In this document: positions 6,423 through 11,955 of the stretch, in pieces
Position numbering within the stretch: position 1 is the stretch's first letter
Layout of the letters: every line of letters begins with the position of its first letter
Origin: an uncultured Eubacteriales bacterium
GTDB lineage: Bacteria; Bacillota; Clostridia; Lachnospirales; Anaerotignaceae
Direction: 5' to 3'
DNA: 11,955 nt
Assembly (NCBI GenBank): GCA_902406135.1
Contig: CABPCX010000021.1
Coordinates: 1 to 11,955 of the forward strand
The notes under the pieces: generated by a model
Databases searched by the model: none
Told to the model about the DNA's origin: nothing
Seen by the model: only the letters and a program-made list of their open reading frames with translations
Program-made: the position numbers and the translations under genes

Positions 6423-7367
6423 TCAGTTACCAAGAGTGGCTACCATAACAGCCTTTATTGTATGCATACGGTTTTCAGCTTCGTCAAATACCACTGACAT
6501 GGGACCTTCTATTATCTCGTTTGTCACTTCGTAATCCCTTACTGCGGGCAGACAGTGCATAAATATTGTGCCTTCTTTTCCTGTTGCAGCAAAGAGTTCC
6601 GCATTTACCTGATAGGGTTTAAGAAGGGCAACTCTTTCAGCTGACTTATCTTCTTCTCCCATGGATACCCATACGTCTGTATAGATTATATCAGCGTCCT
6701 TTACGGCTGCCTTAGGGTCATCCGTTATTTCGATGACAGCTCCGCTTTCCTTTGCAAAGCCCTTGCACTGCTCAACGAGTTTTTCATCGGGCCAGAGGGA
6801 TTTGGGAGCGGCAATAACAAAGTTTACGCCTACCTTGCTGCATCCTATCATAAGGGCATTTGCCATATTGTTTCTTCCGTCGCCTATGAATACAAATCTG
6901 AGGCCTTCAATTTTTCCGAACTTTTCTTTTATTGTCATAAAGTCAGCTAAAACCTGTGTGGGGTGGTCCTCATCGGTAAGACCGTTCCATACGGGAACTC
7001 CGCTGTACTCTGCAAGCTTCTCAACTACCTGCTGTGAAAATCCTCTGAATTCTATTCCGTCGAACATTCTTCCTAAAACTCTGGCTGTATCTTCCACAGT
7101 TTCCTTATGGCCCAGCTGAATATCGTTTTTACCCAAATATTCAGGGTGGGCGCCCTCATCTATACAGCCTACTGTAAATGAACATCTTGTTCTTGTTGAA
7201 GGCTTCTCAAATATGAGAGCTACGTTTTTGTGCTCGAGATGTCTCTCAAAAATTCCTTTTTTCTTCTTTTCTTTGAGGTCTATGGCAAGGTCCACCAAAT
7301 ATTCGATTTCTTCCTTGCTGTAGTCCTTAAGTGTCAAAAAACTTCTGCCTTTTAAATTTATACCCAT
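6423..7367 (-). CDS. argF: Ornithine carbamoyltransferase
   Basis: Transfers the carbamoyl group of carbamoyl phosphate to ornithine to give citrulline, in arginine synthesis (or, in reverse, arginine deiminase catabolism), in the cytoplasm. The 314 residues carry all key motifs: carbamoyl-phosphate loop STRTR (57-61), HPTQ (135-138), the ornithine-side loop DVWVSMG (231-237), and catalytic HCLPA (271-275), ending [19 protein letters not shown]. The length and the short [14 protein letters not shown] segment after HCLPA look like the shorter anabolic ArgF form rather than the longer ArcB form, although GDGRNNMAN is also seen in catabolic enzymes; no arc genes or other arg genes are nearby to settle it. 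Start: AAGGAGGAG (7374-7382) is about 7-8 bases before ATG. It follows the thioesterase after a hairpin, and no ARG-box-like operator is evident. Confidence 0.95.
   Translation of the reverse strand: MGINLKGRSFLTLKDYSKEEIEYLVDLAIDLKEKKKKGIFERHLEHKNVALIFEKPSTRTRCSFTVGCIDEGAHPEYLGKNDIQLGHKETVEDTARVLGRMFDGIEFRGFSQQVVEKLAEYSGVPVWNGLTDEDHPTQVLADFMTIKEKFGKIEGLRFVFIGDGRNNMANALMIGCSKVGVNFVIAAPKSLWPDEKLVEQCKGFAKESGAVIEITDDPKAAVKDADIIYTDVWVSMGEEDKSAERVALLKPYQVNAELFAATGKEGTIFMHCLPAVRDYEVTNEIIEGPMSVVFDEAENRMHTIKAVMVATLGN
6457..6487 (-). promoter_or_regulatory. Weak promoter-like pair inside the argF 3' end
   Basis: TTGACG (6482-6487) and TACAAT (6457-6462) are separated by 19 bases on the minus strand, within codons for the conserved [12 protein letters not shown] segment. 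It could feed the DUF6145-coaX-dusB unit, but the long spacer and protein-level conservation make coincidence plausible. Confidence 0.2.
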
Positions 7368-7405
7368 TTTAATCTCCTCCTTGCCAAAGGGTCTCTTTAT
7401 AATCT

Positions 7406-7438
7406 AAAGCGGCACATCCTCTTCGGACGTGCCGTTTT
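7406..7438 (-). terminator. Hairpin between thioesterase and argF
   Basis: On the minus strand CGGCACGTCC, loop GAAGA, GGATGTGCCG form a 10-bp stem with one G-U pair, preceded by six A and followed by CTTTAGATTAT. The A-run gives a stronger T-tail on the plus strand (TTTTTT), so it may work in both directions. It lies about 25 bases after the thioesterase stop and 23 bases ahead of the argF RBS, leaving little space for an argF promoter. Confidence 0.6.
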
Positions 7439-7462
7439 TTGTCATTTTACTGCGGGTTTTAA

Positions 7463-7846
7463 TTAAAGATTTCCGAAGAACTGTTCTTTGTTTACGATAG
7501 CTCTGCCATGTGTACCCTTGCAGATTTTGCCCTTTTCGTCAAATACTTTAACATCGAATGTAAGAACTTTGCCCTTTTCAACCTTTGAAAGTTCAACTTC
7601 AACTCTTACTTTCTGTCCAACGGGTGTAGCTGCAAGATGAAGGAAGTTGAATACAGTACCAACTGTTTCATATCCTTCGGGAAGCAGGGGTTTAACTGCC
7701 TCAAGGCATGTCTGCTCGATCCAGAGGATCATTGTAGGTGATGAAAGAACGTTGATACCCTTGTTACCTACGGCATCAGCTGTGTCCTTATGCTCTACAA
7801 CATACTCTTTTACATTCTTAAGTCCTTCTTTTACACCAAAATCCAT
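7463..7846 (-). CDS. FlK-like hot-dog-fold acyl-CoA thioesterase
   Basis: A 127-residue hot-dog-fold protein resembling the fluoroacetyl-CoA thioesterase (FlK) family. Seen: N-terminal VVEHKDTADAVG, NVLSSPTMILWIEQTCLEAV (32-51), GYETVGTVFNFLHLAATPVGQKV (58-80) and the C-terminal GKICKGTHGRAIVN. From memory, FlK of Streptomyces cattleya uses Thr42, Glu50 and His76; the equally spaced residues here are Ser36, Glu44 and His70, so the dyad is kept and Thr is replaced by Ser. Members presumably hydrolyse small or unusual acyl-CoAs; real fluoroacetate resistance is not implied, and the substrate is unknown. Start: GAGGGAG (7857-7863) stands 10 bases before ATG. It lies 53 bases downstream of ftsH with no terminator between, so it is likely co-transcribed with ftsH. 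Confidence 0.88.
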   Translation of the reverse strand: MDFGVKEGLKNVKEYVVEHKDTADAVGNKGINVLSSPTMILWIEQTCLEAVKPLLPEGYETVGTVFNFLHLAATPVGQKVRVEVELSKVEKGKVLTFDVKVFDEKGKICKGTHGRAIVNKEQFFGNL

Positions 7847-7899
7847 TTTTAAACATCTCCCTCTTCTTCTTTTATATTTAATTAAATGGGTTACTTGTT

Positions 7900-9777
<1,878 letters not shown>

Positions 9778-9784
9778 ATTATTA

Positions 9785-9790
9785 CCTCCT
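9785..9790 (-). promoter_or_regulatory. RBS deciding the TTG start of ftsH
   Basis: AGGAGG is followed by 7 bases (TAATAAT) and then TTG. No in-frame ATG or GTG is placed to use this site, so the rare TTG is the start. Confidence 0.85.
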
Positions 9791-9829
9791 ACCGGTATTA
9801 TTATCTGCCTTTGGCAGTATATAATTTCC

Positions 9830-9847
9830 CTAGATTAAACTAGATTA
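9830..9847 (-). repeat. Direct repeats at the ftsH start site
   Basis: CTAGATTA occurs twice (9830-9837 and 9840-9847, plus strand) with 10-bp periodicity, on the same helical face, just downstream of and touching the -10 element. A separate small dyad CTGCC-TTT-GGCAG lies in the leader (about 9806-9818). It could be a regulator's operator; no known consensus (CIRCE, CtsR) matches. Confidence 0.45.
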
Positions 9848-9875
9848 TTGTAACATATTTATGTTTTATGTGCAA
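9847..9875 (-). promoter_or_regulatory. ftsH promoter
   Basis: On the minus strand TTGCAC (9870-9875), a 17-base spacer, then TACAAT (9847-9852) with an upstream TG one base before it (extended -10). Expected start near 9840 gives a leader of about 60 bases. It is the clearest promoter for the whole minus-strand gene train. Confidence 0.8.
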
Positions 9876-9924
9876 CTTAAATAGATGACAAACTTTTTAT
9901 ATGGCAAATATTCCTCATATATGT

Positions 9925-9930
9925 TAGAAT
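9925..9930 (+). promoter_or_regulatory. Candidate nagZ -10 element
   Basis: TAGAAT at 9925-9930 is preceded by TG one base upstream (extended -10). The best -35 at proper spacing (TGGCAA, 9902-9907) is weak. The leader to ATG 9956 would be only about 20 bases, just enough for AAAGGAG (9939-9945). Confidence 0.4.
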
Positions 9931-9955
9931 AGGCAGCGAAAGGAGTATGTTTTTT

Positions 9956-11071
9956 ATGAAAAAAATAGTTTTTCTCTTTGCGGCAGCCCTTATGGCTGTT
10001 TCGGGATGTACCACAAACGCCTCCGCCGTGGATAAAACGGAAACAGTACAGGAGCCTGTGGACAAAGCCCAGGAAATTCTGGATTCCATGACCCTTGAGG
10101 AAAAGGTCGGCCAGATGTTTTTTGTAAGATATACCGAGGACGAAACGGTCCTTAATGAAATAGAGCAGTATGATATGGGCGGTCTTATACTTTTTGCCAG
10201 GGATTTTGAAGGAAAGACCAAAGAAGATGTGGTATCTCAGATATCCGCCTGCCAGGACACGTCAAAAATACCTCTTTTGATAGGAGTTGACGAGGAAGGC
10301 GGCATTGTAAACAGGGTAAGCAAATTTACCGAATTCAGAAGCGAGCCCTTTAAGTCTCCCCAGGAACTTTATGCCGAGGGCGGCCTTGAGCTCATCGCCT
10401 CCGATACCGCCGAAAAAAGCGCCCTTCTGTCATCATTGGGAATAAACGTAAATCTGGCTCCCGTATGCGACGTATCCGAGGACAGTTCATCATTCATATA
10501 TGACAGAACCTTCGGAAAGGATGCGTCCCTCACATCGGAGTATGTAAAAGTAGTTGTTACAAATATGAAAACCAATAAAATGGGCAGCGCTCTCAAGCAT
10601 TTCCCCGGATACGGAGACAACGGAGACACCCACACGGACATAATAACCGACAACAGACCCTTGGAGCAGTTCAGAAACAGCGATTTTCTCCCCTTTAAGG
10701 CAGGAATTGACTCAGGCGCCGATATGGTTCTCGTATCCCATAACATAGTTACGTCCATGGACAGTACCTATCCCGCATCCCTTTCAAGTGCGGTACACGA
10801 CATACTCAGAAACGAGCTGGGCTTTAACGGTGTAATAATGACCGATGATATGTCAATGGGCGCCATAACGGAGTATACCGACGGAAAGGCAGCCGCGGTA
10901 CAGGCTGTAAAGGCAGGCAACGACCTTATATGCTGTACTGATTTCACAGTGCAGATACCTGCGGTCATAGAAGCCGTTAAAAACGGAGAAATACCCGAAG
11001 AACAGATAAACGCTTCCGTAAAGCGCACACTGCAGATGAAAATAAACTTAGGAATAATAGCCGAAGAATAA
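9956..11071 (+). CDS. nagZ: Beta-N-acetylhexosaminidase, GH3, lipoprotein NagZ
   Basis: Removes terminal N-acetylglucosamine from peptidoglycan fragments in cell-wall turnover and recycling. The 371 residues begin with a lipoprotein signal (MKK, hydrophobic run, VSG-Cys18), so unlike the cytoplasmic Gram-negative enzyme it should be anchored outside the membrane, as in Bacillus. Seen: MTLEEKVGQMFFVRY (45-59), VDEEGG (111-116), APVCDV (168-173), RTFG (184-187), KHFPGYGDNGDTHTD (214-228) with His226 as the expected acid/base of the Asp-His dyad, and TDDMSMGAI (296-304) with Asp297 as the expected nucleophile. The motif has Tyr219 where FPGHG is common; this variant is, as I recall, usual in clostridial members. 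Length fits the single-domain GH3 NagZ type. Start: AAAGGAG (9939-9945) is 10 bases before ATG 9956, but only 1 base before the in-frame ATG at 9947. It is followed by its own terminator. Confidence 0.94.
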   Translation: MKKIVFLFAAALMAVSGCTTNASAVDKTETVQEPVDKAQEILDSMTLEEKVGQMFFVRYTEDETVLNEIEQYDMGGLILFARDFEGKTKEDVVSQISACQDTSKIPLLIGVDEEGGIVNRVSKFTEFRSEPFKSPQELYAEGGLELIASDTAEKSALLSSLGINVNLAPVCDVSEDSSSFIYDRTFGKDASLTSEYVKVVVTNMKTNKMGSALKHFPGYGDNGDTHTDIITDNRPLEQFRNSDFLPFKAGIDSGADMVLVSHNIVTSMDSTYPASLSSAVHDILRNELGFNGVIMTDDMSMGAITEYTDGKAAAVQAVKAGNDLICCTDFTVQIPAVIEAVKNGEIPEEQINASVKRTLQMKINLGIIAEE

Positions 11072-11081
11072 AGAGAAAATA

Positions 11082-11106
11082 CCGAAAGTCTTTTTCGGGA
11101 TTTTTT
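11082..11106 (+). terminator. nagZ terminator
   Basis: CCGAAA (11082-11087) pairs with TTTCGG (11093-11098), followed by GA and six T (11101-11106), 10 bases after the nagZ stop. A classical intrinsic terminator with a short 6-7 bp stem. Confidence 0.8.
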
Positions 11107-11134
11107 ACTTGGTGCATTTGTAATATGTTTGTAA

Positions 11135-11163
11135 TTGACAAGAGGTGCCACAAAGGGTACAAT
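11135..11163 (+). promoter_or_regulatory. Strong promoter of the secreted stalk-domain gene
   Basis: Perfect TTGACA (11135-11140), 17-base spacer, TACAAT (11158-11163): near-consensus sigma-A. An 8-bp palindrome ACAATTGT (11159-11166) overlaps the -10, and a second TATAAT (11169-11174) follows with no good -35. The RBS AGGAGG is at 11180-11185. Confidence 0.88.
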
Positions 11164-11191
11164 TGTCCTATAATATTTTAGGAGGGAAAAC

Positions 11192-11955
11192 ATGAAAAAA
11201 ACAGCTCTTATTTTATCACTTATGCTCATGATGAGCACTACGGCCTTTGGCCAGGGACAGCAGATAAGACTTAATAAGAACTATGACAGTGAGATACAGT
11301 TGAATTCTCCCCTGATGGAGAAAAACGGAACCATTTATATAGGAGCAAGGGACCTGTGTGATTTTGCCCTGGGAGGAGCGGACAAGATCACCTGGGTAGA
11401 TGAGGCAAAACTTGGATATATAGGCTATATGAATGTGAAGATATACGCAGGAAGCTGTAAATATCAGATATTTGATAACGAGTATACATCATCCCAGCCC
11501 GCTGAGATAGTTGACGGACGCCTTATGATACCCCTTGAGACAGCGGAAGCCATAGCAGGCATAAACTCCAAGGATTTTTACTACGACCAGGAAAAGGGAG
11601 TACTCAATTACATATGTCCCGAATATGAATTCGGAAATACATCCAGCGACTACCGAATGGGGCTTATTTTAGTGGATCTCAAAGGGGAAGAGCTCGGCGC
11701 CCTTCAGTCTGAAATAGAGAAAATGGCCGGAAGATACGGCGCGTTTACGGAAAATGACAAGATGACTGTAAAAAGCATTGTTGAAGTCTCTGAAGGAAAC
11801 GGCACCATAGTATTTGCCGTGAACGGAGACAATGCCAGGGATATAACCGTTCAGGTAAGGAACGGCTATGCCTTAAAGGTATCGGACCCCTATAACGTTC
11901 CCCAGAGGATGGACAACAAAGAAAACACATCAAACACTGCCGGAGATAGCCTCCA
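11192..11955 (+). CDS. Secreted protein with copper-amine-oxidase-N-like (stalk) domain, 3' end beyond window
   Basis: The frame is open from ATG 11192 (6 bases after AGGAGG) through the window end: 254 complete codons, no stop. Residues 1-20 form a signal peptide (MKKTALILSLMLMM..., likely cleaved after AFG), with no lipobox cysteine, so it is exported or wall-associated. Residues about 25-135 resemble the copper amine oxidase N-terminal-like domain common in clostridial surface proteins: NGTIYIGARDL, then PAEIVDGRLMIPLETAEAIAG and a final strand ending in YDQEKGVLNYI. Residues about 150-235 form a second segment (MGLILVDLKGEELG, IVEVSEGNGTIVFAVNG) which I do not recognise. The last part (NKENTSNTAG) looks like a polar linker, so another domain may follow. 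No catalytic residues are visible and no copper chemistry is implied. It has its own strong promoter after the nagZ terminator. Function unknown. Confidence 0.82.
   Translation, partial: MKKTALILSLMLMMSTTAFGQGQQIRLNKNYDSEIQLNSPLMEKNGTIYIGARDLCDFALGGADKITWVDEAKLGYIGYMNVKIYAGSCKYQIFDNEYTSSQPAEIVDGRLMIPLETAEAIAGINSKDFYYDQEKGVLNYICPEYEFGNTSSDYRMGLILVDLKGEELGALQSEIEKMAGRYGAFTENDKMTVKSIVEVSEGNGTIVFAVNGDNARDITVQVRNGYALKVSDPYNVPQRMDNKENTSNTAGDSL

Noticed and set aside
10369..11238. Minus-strand open frames opposite nagZ and its downstream promoter
   Set aside because: They run through the nagZ terminator and the strong plus-strand promoter, and lack ribosome binding sites and domain features.

Overview
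The window reads as chromosomal DNA of a low-to-moderate GC Gram-positive anaerobe, most likely a clostridium of the Lachnospirales. Evidence: strong AGGAGG-type ribosome binding sites, sigma-A-type promoters, a pyruvate phosphate dikinase whose N-terminal half matches, from memory, the Clostridium symbiosum enzyme nearly motif for motif, a lipoprotein-type NagZ, type III pantothenate kinase, and a small protein resembling the lachnospiral DUF6145 group. No tRNA, rRNA, CRISPR array, insertion sequence, phage gene or attachment site was found.

Layout. Left edge (1-1341, minus): the N-terminal 447 codons of ppdK, cut by the window end just before the expected catalytic histidine. A divergent AT-rich spacer (1342-1630) carries promoters for ppdK and for a small FMN-binding split-barrel protein (1631-2029, plus). 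A strong bidirectional terminator (2055-2096) separates that gene from the long minus-strand train.

The minus-strand train runs from 9777 down to 2167: ftsH, an FlK-like thioesterase, argF, a DUF6145-like gene, coaX, dusB, an acidic-linker lipoprotein and a MATE transporter. The only convincing promoter for it is upstream of ftsH (9847-9875). Three hairpins (7406-7438, 6393-6417, 3532-3561) sit between co-directional genes, directly ahead of the next ribosome binding site, with little or no room for a new promoter. The train may therefore be one operon with graded read-through, or several units whose promoters lie inside upstream genes. coaX and dusB overlap by 4 bases (GTGA), and the dusB stop codon overlaps the lipoprotein ribosome binding site, so those three are firmly coupled.

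Right side (plus): nagZ, a lipoprotein GH3 beta-N-acetylhexosaminidase for peptidoglycan recycling, diverges from ftsH and ends in its own terminator. Then comes a separately promoted secreted protein with a copper-amine-oxidase-N-like (stalk) domain, cut by the right edge.

The genes are mostly housekeeping: central carbon metabolism, membrane protein quality control, arginine and CoA synthesis, tRNA modification, cell-wall turnover and efflux. I see no clear new multi-gene system. The points worth a second look are the hairpin-before-RBS junctions, an altered phosphate-binding motif in CoaX, the FlK-like thioesterase beside ftsH, repeats at the ftsH and ppdK start sites, and the uncharacterised lipoprotein and secreted protein.
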